Origin: Caballeronia sp. dw_276 | Lineage (GTDB): Bacteria > Pseudomonadota > Gammaproteobacteria > Burkholderiales > Burkholderiaceae | NCBI RefSeq assembly: GCF_018449635.1 | Contig: NZ_JAAVUV010000004.1 | Coordinates: 1-64,000, forward strand | Direction: 5' to 3' | Length of the DNA stretch: 64,000 nucleotides | Shown: positions 28,444-37,948 of the stretch, piece by piece | Layout: each line of letters starts with the position of its first letter | Numbering within the stretch: the first letter of the stretch is position 1 | Made by a program: the position numbers and the translations under genes | Notes under the pieces: model-generated | Database searches by the model: none | What the model was told of the DNA's origin: nothing | The model's input: the letters and a program-made list of their open reading frames with translations, nothing else

Positions 28444-29625
28444 ATGTTGTCAGTCGATCCCGTCATTCCCGGTATTGCCGCCATTGCACCGGAGTTCATC
28501 GCCGTGCGCAGGAAGATTCACGCACATCCCGAACTTGCATTCGAGGAACGGGCGACGAGCGATCTCGTTGCCGGTTTGCTTGAGCAGTGGGGTTACGAGG
28601 TAACGCGTGCTGTGGGCAAGACCGGCGTGGTCGGCGTGCTGAAACACGGGGCCGGCAAGAAGCGCATCGGCTTGCGCGCCGACATGGACGCGCTGCCTAT
28701 CGAGGAAGCGACCGGCCTGAGCTACACAAGCGCCGTGCCGAAGACCATGCACGCGTGCGGTCACGACGGCCACACGGCCATGCTGCTGTGCGCGGCACGA
28801 TATCTGGCGGAGAGCCGGCAATTCTCGGGAACACTCACGGTGATCTTCCAGCCCGCCGAGGAAAGCTACGGCGGCGCGCGCGTGATGATCGAAGACGGGC
28901 TTTTCGAGCGATTTCCCTGCGATGCCATCTTTGGCCTCCACAACATGCCGGGCTTTGAAGCGGGCGGCATGAACTTCTGCGCCGGACCCGCGATGGCGTC
29001 GGCGGATCGCGCGACCATCGTGTTGCGCGGTCTTGGCGGCCACGGCGCGCTGCCGCATCTTTCGCGCGATCCCATGCCGGCGGTGGGCGCGATCATCCTG
29101 GCGTTGCAGAGCATCGTCGCGCGGGAAGTGGATTCACAGAAGTCGGCGGTGATCTCGGTCGGCAGCGTGAAGGCGGGCGACACCTTCAACGTGATTCCGC
29201 AAACCGCCGAAATGAAACTCTCGATCCGCGCGCTCGATCCCGCTGTGCGCGAACTCTTGCGCGATCGCATCGCTACGCTCGTGCACGCTCAGGCGGCGGC
29301 GTTCGGCGTGGAGGCGGATATCGATTACGAATGGGGTTATCCGGTGCTTTTCAATCACGCGGACCCGACGGCATTTTCCGCCGATGTCGCCACGAAAATG
29401 CTCGGCGCACAACGCGTCGATACCAACGCGAAGCCGCTGATGGGCAGCGAGGATTTCGCCTACATGCTGCAGGTCGTGCCGGGTTCGTATGCGTGGATTG
29501 GCAACGGAATCGAGGGCAAAGGCAGTTGCATGGTCCATAACCCAGGCTACGACTTCAACGACGACGTGCTGGCGATTGGCGCGAGCTACTGGGTGCGACT
29601 GGCCGAAGCGTATTTAGCCGACTGA
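28444..29625 (+). CDS. M20 family amidohydrolase (hippurate hydrolase-like)
   Basis: A 393-residue metallopeptidase-fold amidohydrolase. Metal ligands are visible in MHACGHDGHTAMLL (about residues 100-113) and in FQPAEESYGG, with a late His in MGSEDFAYM and following segments. RKIHAHPELAFEE at the start is the family hallmark. It probably hydrolyses an N-acyl amino acid such as hippurate, and the carrier gene 53 bases downstream may import it. AAGGAGC is 6 bases upstream of the ATG. Confidence 0.92.
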   Translation: MLSVDPVIPGIAAIAPEFIAVRRKIHAHPELAFEERATSDLVAGLLEQWGYEVTRAVGKTGVVGVLKHGAGKKRIGLRADMDALPIEEATGLSYTSAVPKTMHACGHDGHTAMLLCAARYLAESRQFSGTLTVIFQPAEESYGGARVMIEDGLFERFPCDAIFGLHNMPGFEAGGMNFCAGPAMASADRATIVLRGLGGHGALPHLSRDPMPAVGAIILALQSIVAREVDSQKSAVISVGSVKAGDTFNVIPQTAEMKLSIRALDPAVRELLRDRIATLVHAQAAAFGVEADIDYEWGYPVLFNHADPTAFSADVATKMLGAQRVDTNAKPLMGSEDFAYMLQVVPGSYAWIGNGIEGKGSCMVHNPGYDFNDDVLAIGASYWVRLAEAYLAD

Positions 29626-29678
29626 GTGGCTGACTGAACGCTTCCAATATCCCTAAGCACCGCGCATCGAGAGAAAAC

Positions 29679-30992
29679 ATGGGCATTCCTTCATTACGCG
29701 ATATCGACGTGGCAACGGGCGCCGTTCCGGCGCGCAAGCAGAGCCGCGCTCGACTCGTCACGGCGGCGGCCGTAGGCAACGCGCTGGAATTCTACGACTT
29801 CACCGTCTACGGATTCTTCGCGCTCGTGATCGGCAAGCTGTTTTTCCCGGTGCAGGATCCGGTGGGGCAATTGCTGCTCGCCGTCGCGAGCTTCGGCGTC
29901 GGCTTCTTCACGCGGCCGGTCGGCGGATTGTTGATCGGCATTTATGCGGACCGCGCGGGACGCAAGAAAGCGATGGTCCTAACCCTCGGCCTGATGGCCC
30001 TGGGCACGGCGATGATCGCAGTCGCGCCAACCTATGCGCAGGCCGGCGTCGCCGGGCCGTTGATTCTAGTGATCGCGCGGCTGATCCAGGGATTTTCGGC
30101 GGGCGGCGAAGTGGGGGCGTCGACTACGTTGTTGATCGAGCAGGCGCCGCCGAACCGGCGCGGCTTCTATGCAGCGTGGCAGTTCGCGAGCCAGGGCCTG
30201 GCCGCGCTTGCGGGCGCGCTGACCGGCGTCGCGCTGACGGCAAGCCTCACGCCCGCGCAACTCGAAAACTGGGGATGGCGCGTGCCGTTCATCATCGGCA
30301 CGTTGATTGTGCCGGTCGGCTGGTGGCTGCGCCGCACGCTCGAAGAAGAACCGCCGCGTACGCTCTTGACCAAGCCGCCAAAACTACCTCTGCTCGATGT
30401 GATCCGAAACCATCAACGCGCGCTCTTGACGGGGCTCGGCCTGACGATCGCCGGCACGGCCGCACATTTCATCATCGTGTTTTATCTGTCGATTTATGGC
30501 GTAAAGACGCTCGGGCTGCCGCCGGCAACGGCCATGCTTTCAGGATGTTTGTCGGGTGCGATCATCTTCGTGCTCGCGCCGGTCGGCGGTTATCTGACCG
30601 ACCGCTTCGGACGCAAGCCGCTTGCGCAAATCACCCGGGTCATCCTGATGCTGGCGATCTATCCGGCGTTTGTCGCGCTGAACAAGTGGCCGGCGACCAG
30701 CACGCTGATCACGGTGGTGGCGCTGCTGTCGGCGGTGCACGCGATCAACATCGGCGGCGTTGGGGCCATGCTCGGCGAGCTTTTTCCACGCTCCGTTCGC
30801 GCGACGGGCGGCGCCGTGGTGTATAGCTTCGGCGTCGCGATTTTTGGCGGCTTCGCGCAGTTCTTCGTGACGTCGTTGATCATCGTGACGGGCAGCGTGC
30901 TCGCGCCGGCGTGGTATGTGATCGGCTGCGGCGCGCTCGGTTTGATCGCGGTTGCGTGCATGGATGAAACGTCCGACAAGGCGCTGGATTGA
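29679..30992 (+). CDS. MFS transporter, metabolite:H+ symporter (MHS) type
   Basis: A 437-residue, 12-helix carrier. Typical of the MHS branch (shikimate/proline-betaine/KgtP-like) are AVGNALEFYDFTVYGFFA at the start, GGLLIGIYADRAGRKKAM and QGFSAGGEVGAS. It is probably co-transcribed with the amidohydrolase and could import an N-acyl amino acid or a related acid. The substrate cannot be deduced. Confidence 0.92.
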   Translation: MGIPSLRDIDVATGAVPARKQSRARLVTAAAVGNALEFYDFTVYGFFALVIGKLFFPVQDPVGQLLLAVASFGVGFFTRPVGGLLIGIYADRAGRKKAMVLTLGLMALGTAMIAVAPTYAQAGVAGPLILVIARLIQGFSAGGEVGASTTLLIEQAPPNRRGFYAAWQFASQGLAALAGALTGVALTASLTPAQLENWGWRVPFIIGTLIVPVGWWLRRTLEEEPPRTLLTKPPKLPLLDVIRNHQRALLTGLGLTIAGTAAHFIIVFYLSIYGVKTLGLPPATAMLSGCLSGAIIFVLAPVGGYLTDRFGRKPLAQITRVILMLAIYPAFVALNKWPATSTLITVVALLSAVHAINIGGVGAMLGELFPRSVRATGGAVVYSFGVAIFGGFAQFFVTSLIIVTGSVLAPAWYVIGCGALGLIAVACMDETSDKALD

Positions 30993-31000
30993 CGGCGTTT

Positions 31001-31552
31001 TCAATCGCAACGCGCCGGGTCGACAAGCTCGCGCCGATCGGCGTTCTGCAACGGGAATCTGTTGAACGCGCATTTCATCAGCGCCGGCAAGGCCGCGTTT
31101 CCCACCGGATCGCGGTCGGCATGCGTGACGCTGACCTGATACACGATCGCGCCGGTCGCTTTTCCGATGAACTGGACCGTCAGCGCGTGCACATAGCGCT
31201 TTCGTTCGAACAACCCTTTCGGTGCTTCGATGTCATCGCAGGCGCTTTCCGGCGCGGCTGAACACGTTGCCTGAACGCGGACGTTCCCCGGGCGGGTCGC
31301 GTAGCCTAGCTTGATCAAGTAGTCCGCGCGGTTTGCCGACGCGGAGCGCAGGCCCTGGGCGGCGAGCGCTTCATCGAGTGTTCGCGTGGTGGCGTCATCT
31401 GCAGCCGCTTGCGCCGAGTCGAGCGCATACGTCTTGACGCCGCTTGTCGTAAAAGCGCCATCGCGATATGCGCTGATGCGAACCGGTTGTTCACTCGCGC
31501 AAGCGCTTAGGATCGCAAGACAGAGTGCGGCGGCTATTGTTCCTGGTCTCAC
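31001..31552 (-). CDS. DUF4136-like lipoprotein
   Basis: A 183-residue predicted lipoprotein: residues 1-18 end in the lipobox LSAC with Cys18. The mature part (VKTYALDSAQAAADDATT, ADYLIKLGYATRPG, YVHALTVQFIGKATGAIVYQ) resembles DUF4136-type outer-membrane lipoproteins. It follows the CHASE2 kinase gene by 13 bases on the same strand and is probably the last gene of that operon. Role unknown; family assignment moderate. Confidence 0.7.
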   Translation of the reverse strand: MRPGTIAAALCLAILSACASEQPVRISAYRDGAFTTSGVKTYALDSAQAAADDATTRTLDEALAAQGLRSASANRADYLIKLGYATRPGNVRVQATCSAAPESACDDIEAPKGLFERKRYVHALTVQFIGKATGAIVYQVSVTHADRDPVGNAALPALMKCAFNRFPLQNADRRELVDPARCD

Positions 31553-31565
31553 TTCATTCCCCTCT

Positions 31566-33935
31566 TTATGGTTCGACGCCGTGCGCAGGCAGCGCGATCG
31601 TCACGGACGTTCCCATGTTCAGCGCGCTTTCAATCGCGATCTCGCCGGCGTGGCGGTTGATCACGGTCTTGACGAACGCCATGCCTAGACCCGTTCCGTC
31701 GCTTGCCGGCTGGCCATCGGCGTGAAAGCGGCGAAAGCGCTCAAAGAGATGCGTTTGCTGTTCGATAGCAATGCCATAGCCTTGATCGCGGACCACGCAG
31801 GTCACGGCATCGGGCATCGCACTGACGATGCAATCCACGCGTGTCGCGGGCGGGCTGTACTTGACCGCGTTGCTGAGCAGGTTGATCAGCGCGCGCGTCA
31901 TGAGGGAACGGTCGGCCAGCACCCAGAAATGATCGCCTTCGGACAGGCATCGGACATCGATCTGTTTCGCGTTGGCCTGCGGCCAGATCTCGTCGCTGGC
32001 GTCGATGGCGAGTTCGTGCAGATTCAAAAGCTCAAGCTGATAGTGCTGCGACTCGGCGCGCGCGAGTTGCACGAAGTCATCGGCCAGAGCGAGCGATCGG
32101 CGCGCGTAGCGTTCAATGCGCGCCATCAAATCAAGCGCGCGAGGCGAATCGAGATGCGGCCGCTCGGTGTCGAGCAGCGCCAATATGGATGCCTGCGGCG
32201 AGCGCATGTCGTGTGAGAGGAGATGCAGCATGTCGTCACGCTGACGCTCGGACGCGTGCAGCGCGGTGATGTCGACCCAGCTTGCGATCCATCCCGGCGC
32301 TTCGCCCGCGCTCGTCGTGCACGGCGCGTAGCGCAGCATGTGGTCGCGGCCGTGGCGGTCGCGTACTTCGATGCCGCGCGTCATCACGTCCGCGTGCGCG
32401 CTCACGCGTGGATCGAGCACAGCGGGCCACGAGATCTCGCGGCTGGTTTCATCGACGAGGCGCACGAAGTGGAACGTGCTGAAGACGTCCGTGATGGACA
32501 TGTCGGTGAAACGCATGGGCCCGAGGTGCAGGTGCGCGGGGTCGTTGACCAACAGGATCCGTCCGTCGTGATCGCAGACCACGATGGGCTCCGGCAAGCT
32601 GTTCAGGCTATCCCAGATGAATTGCCGCATGTTGCGCTGACGTTGCACGGCCTGGCGCGTGAGCCCGATAAGCCGTTCGAGCATATCGCCCGCCGCGCCT
32701 TGTGGTTTTATATCGGCGCCGGGCAGAAGGTTGGGTTCGGCGGCAAGCAGCCGCAATTCCTGGCCGAGATACGACATCGCGACTTCGAGACGCCGCCAGC
32801 TCCACAGCAGATAAATGAGCGCGAGTCCGCCAAGCGCGGGAACAGGCGAGAGCCAGCGCGAACGCACGTACATCAGTGCAGCGCTCGCGATGAGGCTCGC
32901 AAATGCGAGCCCGACAGTCAGGATCAGCGACTGGAACGGCGACATCACCAACAAGCCACCGAGCAGCAGCAAAACAGGAACGACGCTCGCCCATGCGCCC
33001 GTTTGATCATCGACGGGTTCGATGGCCTGCCCTTCGAGCAGCGCGTCGAGAATCGTCGCGTGGATATCGACGCCCGGCAACTCGCCGATCGCGCCGGATA
33101 TCGGCGTGGCGAAGCGGTCGCGCAAGCCTGCCGCCGTCGCGCCGACGAGCACGATCTTGCCCGCGAAGAATTCGGGCGGCACCTGGCCGAGCATTGCGGA
33201 CGCAAACGAAACGCGCGGGTATTCCACCGATGCGCGCGAGAACGGAATCATCATGCGATGTGCGCGTTTTACGTCCTCGTCAGTCCGCGCTTCGATCCGC
33301 GATGCACCCGGCAACAACGCATCTGCACCCCGCAACGCCCGGTACACCGGCACCATCAATCCCGGCCACCAGTCGTGGCCGCTGCCCTCGAACAGCGAGA
33401 CGCTGCGCGCAATGCCGTCGCGGTCTACATCGAGATCGATATGTCCGATGCCCGCAGCGGCATTGCGTAGAACAGCAACCGGTTCGATGGCCGCGGGCGC
33501 GCTCTGGTTGACCGGCTGCCGGTCGACCAGCAACGGCAAATAGGTGGGCACGCGTTTCATCGCGCTGGCGAACGCCGCATCGCCCGGCGACGATTCCGTG
33601 AACAGCACGTCGTAAGCCACGGCGCGGGGCTTCGCTTGCGCGATCTGCTCGAGCAGCGCGGCGTGCGTGTCGCGCGGCCACGGCCAGCGTCCGAGCTCGG
33701 CAATGCTTTCATCGTCGATGGCGACGATCACAATGTCCGATGCCATCCGATGCTTCGAATGCAGCAGCAGTTGATCGTAGAACAGAAAGCTCGCGCGTTC
33801 GCTCAGCGGACTGAAGACGCCATACACGACCGCCGCAATTCCGATTGCGCCAATCAGCGTCCACTCGATCAGGAACCGCTTGCCCAGCGACGGTCGCGGG
33901 TCCCGCCGGCTGCGAAAAGAAAAGCGCCACGGCAT
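31566..33935 (-). CDS. CHASE2-domain sensor histidine kinase
   Basis: A 789-residue inner-membrane kinase. A first helix (about residues 20-42) precedes an extracytoplasmic CHASE2 domain (about 45-320, with IVIVAIDDESIAELGRWPWP and the GKIVLVGATAAGLRD block). A cluster of three helices follows (about 325-390), then a PAS-like domain (about 425-545), HisKA with SHDMRSPQASIL, and an ATPase with LLSNAVKYSPP, RDQGYGIA and GTGLGMAFVKTV. The partner regulator is encoded two genes upstream. CHASE2 ligands are generally unknown. Confidence 0.92.
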   Translation of the reverse strand: MPWRFSFRSRRDPRPSLGKRFLIEWTLIGAIGIAAVVYGVFSPLSERASFLFYDQLLLHSKHRMASDIVIVAIDDESIAELGRWPWPRDTHAALLEQIAQAKPRAVAYDVLFTESSPGDAAFASAMKRVPTYLPLLVDRQPVNQSAPAAIEPVAVLRNAAAGIGHIDLDVDRDGIARSVSLFEGSGHDWWPGLMVPVYRALRGADALLPGASRIEARTDEDVKRAHRMMIPFSRASVEYPRVSFASAMLGQVPPEFFAGKIVLVGATAAGLRDRFATPISGAIGELPGVDIHATILDALLEGQAIEPVDDQTGAWASVVPVLLLLGGLLVMSPFQSLILTVGLAFASLIASAALMYVRSRWLSPVPALGGLALIYLLWSWRRLEVAMSYLGQELRLLAAEPNLLPGADIKPQGAAGDMLERLIGLTRQAVQRQRNMRQFIWDSLNSLPEPIVVCDHDGRILLVNDPAHLHLGPMRFTDMSITDVFSTFHFVRLVDETSREISWPAVLDPRVSAHADVMTRGIEVRDRHGRDHMLRYAPCTTSAGEAPGWIASWVDITALHASERQRDDMLHLLSHDMRSPQASILALLDTERPHLDSPRALDLMARIERYARRSLALADDFVQLARAESQHYQLELLNLHELAIDASDEIWPQANAKQIDVRCLSEGDHFWVLADRSLMTRALINLLSNAVKYSPPATRVDCIVSAMPDAVTCVVRDQGYGIAIEQQTHLFERFRRFHADGQPASDGTGLGMAFVKTVINRHAGEIAIESALNMGTSVTIALPAHGVEP

Positions 33936-33944
33936 GCGTCGCGC

Positions 33945-35303
33945 CTACCGGGTTTGCGTGAACGAGCGGATTTCGCCCGGCACGGAAAGCAGCCGGCCGT
34001 TCTCGAAGACATCGACGACGACGCTCCAGTAGTACTTGCCCGGCGCCAGATGCGCGACCGACATGGCGCCGCCGGTCACATCGAGCAGATCGATAAGCGG
34101 CGCGCTCAAGTCATCGTTCGTTGACAGAATGAACCGATACCGCGCTGCCTCTCCATCCACGTGCCATTTGAACGCGTAGCCGCCGCTTTCGGTCGGCGCG
34201 GCGGTAAGGTTGGTGGTATCGAGGTGGCGGACGAAGGTGAACACTTGAGGCAAGCCATCTATGCCTTTTGGGTCCGTGGCCGAAACACGCACGAAGTAGT
34301 TGCCGTCAGGGATGTCGTCGAATGCTACGTGCAGGCCGCTCGAACGCTGGTCGCGCAGGAGGTCGAGGAAACCGGCATCGGTGGCGATTTCCGTGCGATA
34401 GGCGCTGGCGGCATCGACCGGTGTGAGATCGAATTCGACTTGTTTCAGGCGCTGCAGTTTGTCGGGCTCCGTGATCCCCGGCGCGTCCAGCAGCGCGACA
34501 GGCGTGCCCGCGGTTGCGCCCGTGCGCGTGACGTTGCCGTAGCCGGCCAGAACCAGCGTTTCGGCATCGCCCGGAAATGGTTGCGGCCTGGCCGATCCAT
34601 CCGGCGAGCTGTCCACGCCGATCTTGCCCGCAAGGACTTCGACCGTCGTCGCGTCCTGTTGCGCCAGATAATTCACGCGAAAACGCGTGCCGCGCACGCC
34701 CGCAACCACCGACGGCGACGTGACCCGGAACGAATCGCGCGGGTTCCTGAGCGGAGTGACATCGGTCGTGACTTCGCCTTGTTTGAGGTCGAAACGGCGT
34801 TCGATCGCGCCCGTGAGCAACGTCGTGCGCAGGCGCACGATCTGGATGCGGCTGCTCGATGGCAGCACGATGTGCGAGCCATCGGGCAAGGTCATCGATA
34901 CAAATGCGTCGCGACCCGTGCGTACTTCGTCACCTTCCTGCAGCAACGCGCCGGCGCTCACAGGGATGAACGGCACGCCCGGCGCCGTGCTTTTTTCGAC
35001 ACCGCCACGCACCGCGACCACGCGCGCCGCCAGCAATTTCTGCTTGAGCCGCCCGGTCGGCATGGCAAGGCGCGAGTTTATCTGCAAACGACGCGGATTT
35101 GCGACGTGATTCAGGTCGCGCACGAGCCGCCAGTCGTCGGAACTTTCCATGTATTGACCGGCGAGCGTGTAAAGCGAATCGCCGGACTTCACCACGTATT
35201 GCGTGATATCGCGCGGCGGCAGACTTTTCGCGTGCGCGGCTTGCATGGAAAGAAACAATGCAACCGCCAGCACGCCATGCCCAGTTTGACTAAACCCATT
35301 CAC
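33945..35303 (-). CDS. LysM and FecR domain protein of the CHASE2 operon
   Basis: A 452-residue exported protein. A signal peptide (residues 1-25, ending QAAHA) precedes a LysM domain (about 35-85, YVVKSGDSLYTLAGQYM) and a FecR domain (about 105-220, LLQEGDEVRTGRDAFVSMTLPDGS and VAGVRGTRFRVNY). The rest contains fibronectin-like beta repeats (YFVRVSATDPKGIDGLP). It can bind peptidoglycan and may present an envelope signal to the CHASE2 kinase 9 bases downstream. FecR here is not with an ECF sigma factor. Confidence 0.88.
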   Translation of the reverse strand: MNGFSQTGHGVLAVALFLSMQAAHAKSLPPRDITQYVVKSGDSLYTLAGQYMESSDDWRLVRDLNHVANPRRLQINSRLAMPTGRLKQKLLAARVVAVRGGVEKSTAPGVPFIPVSAGALLQEGDEVRTGRDAFVSMTLPDGSHIVLPSSSRIQIVRLRTTLLTGAIERRFDLKQGEVTTDVTPLRNPRDSFRVTSPSVVAGVRGTRFRVNYLAQQDATTVEVLAGKIGVDSSPDGSARPQPFPGDAETLVLAGYGNVTRTGATAGTPVALLDAPGITEPDKLQRLKQVEFDLTPVDAASAYRTEIATDAGFLDLLRDQRSSGLHVAFDDIPDGNYFVRVSATDPKGIDGLPQVFTFVRHLDTTNLTAAPTESGGYAFKWHVDGEAARYRFILSTNDDLSAPLIDLLDVTGGAMSVAHLAPGKYYWSVVVDVFENGRLLSVPGEIRSFTQTR

Positions 35304-35309
35304 GACGAA

Positions 35310-36002
35310 TCATTCCCCCACTTTCTCAAGCCGATAGCCGTAGCTGTAAATCGGCGTGATGCGGTATCCGTTTTGAGGCCGCAACACCAGCTTGGAGCGG
35401 ATCTGCGACACGTGTGTATCGATGGTGCGCGACGGAATGTCGACATCCTGCCGCCACACCGATTCGCGAATATGCGTACGCGATAACGGCCTCGACAGGT
35501 TGCGAAAGAGCAGCAGCGCCAGCTCGAATTCCTTTTGCGTCAGCGCGACGGGTTCGCCATTGATCATGGCGAGCTGCGCCGGGATATCGAATCTATAGAT
35601 ACCGTAGTTCTCATGCGGCACGTGTTTCTGCTGCTGCGCGTAGATCCGGCGAAGAAGCGCCTCGACGCGCGCGAGCAGCACCGGCGGCGACACCGGCTTC
35701 AGGATGTAGTCGTCCGCGCCCGCATTGAGCATCTGGACAATGTCCGTTTCCACGCTGCGACTTGTCAGGAACAGGACCGGCAAGTTCGTTGCGAGATTTT
35801 GGCGAACCCATTTCAGCACGATGTCGCCGGGCATTTCCGGCATGTTCCAGTCGAGCAGCAAGAGGTCGAATGGCTGGCGCCTGAGTTCGTGGATCAGGCT
35901 TTTGCCGTCCGTAAACACCCGACACTCATGCCCCGCCGAGGTCAGCGTCTGAGCCACGTATGCCGTCTGACTCAGGTCGTCGTCCAACACGCAAATCCGC
36001 AT
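35310..36002 (-). CDS. OmpR-family response regulator
   Basis: A 230-residue regulator. The receiver domain (1-120) has the acidic pocket LDDD, phosphoacceptor Asp51 in LLLLDWNMPEMPGD and the switch lysine in YILKPVSP. The DNA-binding winged helix (about 130-228) shows LTQKEFELALLLFRN, RTIDTHVSQIRSKL and GYRITPIYSYGYRL. It heads the operon with the LysM-FecR protein and CHASE2 kinase and is their likely output. Confidence 0.93.
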   Translation of the reverse strand: MRICVLDDDLSQTAYVAQTLTSAGHECRVFTDGKSLIHELRRQPFDLLLLDWNMPEMPGDIVLKWVRQNLATNLPVLFLTSRSVETDIVQMLNAGADDYILKPVSPPVLLARVEALLRRIYAQQQKHVPHENYGIYRFDIPAQLAMINGEPVALTQKEFELALLLFRNLSRPLSRTHIRESVWRQDVDIPSRTIDTHVSQIRSKLVLRPQNGYRITPIYSYGYRLEKVGE

Positions 36003-36138
36003 TGCCTGATTCCCCGTTGAATAATCCAGACAGTCCTTTTACTTATCGTTCGTTTTTTCTTGCTAAATGCGTGATTTTATTTTTTGCTCGGCGGTTTCAA
36101 ACCAGTCCGTGGCGTTTATTATACTTTTTCGATAGTTG

Positions 36139-36549
36139 TTACCGCATTTGAATCAGCATTCTATCGATACTTTTCATCACGTGATCCCAAGCGGCGGCAG
36201 AATAATCTTCTCGTGCGTTTGCGCACATGCGCGCAAACGTTATCAGCCGTCGTGCCGTTTGTTCGCAATGCGTGAGCGGAACCGGCCCTTCGTGATCGCT
36301 AATCAAACCGTCGAATTGATCTCCGCTGCGCTCCACCGATCGATTCAATGCGACAAGCCTTTTGCGCAAAATATCGGCGAGCCACGGCAATTCATCCGCA
36401 CAAGAATCTGCATACGCTTCAATTGCCGCCCGTGCGTGGCGGTCCTTTTCAAGATCCAGCGTGATCCGGCGCAAGCCACTGGCAGCTTGCCCCGGCCGGA
36501 TTGTTGACTTCAAGGCAACCGGACCTCCACTGGATTTACTCAACATCAT
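36139..36549 (-). CDS. hypothetical protein
   Basis: A 136-residue protein I do not recognise. It is mostly helical, with charged amphipathic segments such as RRITLDLEKDRHARAAIEAY and LADILRKRLVALNRSVERSG, and no signal peptide. A GGGGGG run 4 bases upstream of the ATG at 36549 supports translation; the next codon is also ATG. It lies upstream of the response-regulator gene on the same strand with a 136-base gap, in DNA somewhat richer in AT than its surroundings. Confidence 0.55.
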   Translation of the reverse strand: MMLSKSSGGPVALKSTIRPGQAASGLRRITLDLEKDRHARAAIEAYADSCADELPWLADILRKRLVALNRSVERSGDQFDGLISDHEGPVPLTHCEQTARRLITFARMCANAREDYSAAAWDHVMKSIDRMLIQMR

Positions 36550-36582
36550 CAGCCCCCCGGCCTTTATTTGCTCAACCCGTGC

Positions 36583-36813
36583 TTAATCCGTTTTTGCGAG
36601 TCCGCTCAAAAGGGATTGCACCGCGTCGCGTTGCATGTGGCTCAGGCCGGAATCCCTTAACATCATCAAGCGGTTTCTCCAGTATCTGGCGTGAAAAATC
36701 GCGCCGTCCGCGTCCGAGCGGACACAGCGAAACATCACGGTCCGAATATGCGTTATTTCCGCATCGATAATACTCGACGCGTGATTCCCCTGATAAAGCG
36801 CTTTCCTTTTCAC
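36583..36813 (-). CDS. small hypothetical protein, GTG start
   Basis: A possible 76-residue basic protein starting at GTG 36813, with GGGGAC 5 bases upstream; MFRCVRSD within it offers an internal ATG at 36735. It contains DGAIFHARYWRNRLMMLRDSG and has no recognised domain. Its stop is 33 bases before the next hypothetical gene on the same strand. A competing frame covers the same bases (36572-36862), so this is tentative. Confidence 0.4.
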   Translation of the reverse strand: MKRKALYQGNHASSIIDAEITHIRTVMFRCVRSDADGAIFHARYWRNRLMMLRDSGLSHMQRDAVQSLLSGLAKTD

Positions 36814-37114
36814 TGATGTCCCCGAGCCAACGTTTTGATCGCGCCATGAATGGTCTCCCCAAGCGCTCGATTAAACGGTTCCCCGAAAATGCAACCTGAA
36901 TTCCAATTGCTGTTTTCGATACGCCACTCTACCGCTGTTCACTCTCTGTTTATGCCCAGTTTTCACTATTTAACAGTTCGCGGGACGATTGATGGTCCGG
37001 CTGAAGCCTGTCCATCCCGGGGTGTCCCCTAGCGACCTGACGGCACATGCCGATTAAACTTTCGCGGCTACGGTTTGCTGCTTTCATCGACTTCCTCACC
37101 TACTCGCATATTTC

Positions 37115-37897
37115 ATGAAATCGTTCTTGTTGAAGCTGTCAGCGTGTACTTTCATCGGCGCCGCAGCAGCCGCGTCCGCAGTTCAAGCCGCGGAACTGCA
37201 CGTAATGAGTTCAGGCGGCTTCACGGCGGCCTACAAGATCCTCGGCCCGCAATTCGCGGCGACCAGCGGCAATACGCTCGATACGGCGCTTGGTCCCTCG
37301 ATGGGCAAGGCGCCCGAAGCTATCCCGAACCGGCTCGCGCGCGGTGAACCCGCCGATGTCGTCATCATGGTCGGCTACGCCCTCGACGATCTGATCAAGC
37401 AAGGCAAGGTCATCCCGGGATCGCGCGTGGAGCTTGCAGATTCGCCCATAGGAATGGTCGTGCGGGCAGGTTCGCCAAAGCCGGACATCGGCACGATCGA
37501 CGCGTTGAAGGACACGCTGTTGCATGCAAAGTCCGTTGCCTACTCCGATAGCGCCAGCGGCGTGTACATACAGAACGAGTTGTTCAAGCGGCTCGGCATC
37601 GAGGATCAGGTCAGGCCCAAGGCGACGATGGTGCCGAAGATTCCGGTGGCGTCGGTGATCGCGACAGGCGACTACGAGCTCGGCTTTCAGCAAGTGAGCG
37701 AATTGCTGCCGGTGCCGGGCGTGACGTTCGTCGGCAAGATTCCCGACTCGGTGCAATCGGTCACGCGCTTCGCGGCCGGTATTCCCGTCGGCTCGCAGCA
37801 TCCGGTCGAGGCGAAGGCGCTGTTGCAATACCTGGCGTCGCCCGCGGCGCTGCCTGTGGTGAAGCAGACGGGACTTGACCCGGTGGCGTCGCATTGA
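37115..37897 (+). CDS. periplasmic substrate-binding protein (ModA-like), orphan
   Basis: A 260-residue exported binding protein. The signal peptide covers about residues 1-26 (cleavage after QAAE-proximal Ala). The mature protein has a type II binding fold: LHVMSSGGFTAAYKILGPQF, ANRLARGEPADVVIM-like block, and SVAYSDSASGVYIQNELFKR. It resembles the ModA/Wtp group and the stand-alone SBP_bac_11 proteins. No ABC permease or ATPase is adjacent, so it may serve a distant transporter or act as a sensor. Confidence 0.85.
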   Translation: MKSFLLKLSACTFIGAAAAASAVQAAELHVMSSGGFTAAYKILGPQFAATSGNTLDTALGPSMGKAPEAIPNRLARGEPADVVIMVGYALDDLIKQGKVIPGSRVELADSPIGMVVRAGSPKPDIGTIDALKDTLLHAKSVAYSDSASGVYIQNELFKRLGIEDQVRPKATMVPKIPVASVIATGDYELGFQQVSELLPVPGVTFVGKIPDSVQSVTRFAAGIPVGSQHPVEAKALLQYLASPAALPVVKQTGLDPVASH

Positions 37898-37948
37898 TGC
37901 CGCGTTCGAGTGCTAATCTACGCGGCCAAGCATTCAAGGACCACGGCC

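Noticed and set aside
32223..33470. 415-codon plus-strand open frame
   Set aside because: Fully antisense to the CHASE2 kinase gene; Arg/His-rich composition is the usual shadow of GC-rich coding DNA.
34161..35486. 441-codon plus-strand open frame
   Set aside because: Antisense shadow of the LysM-FecR gene; no domain or ribosome site.
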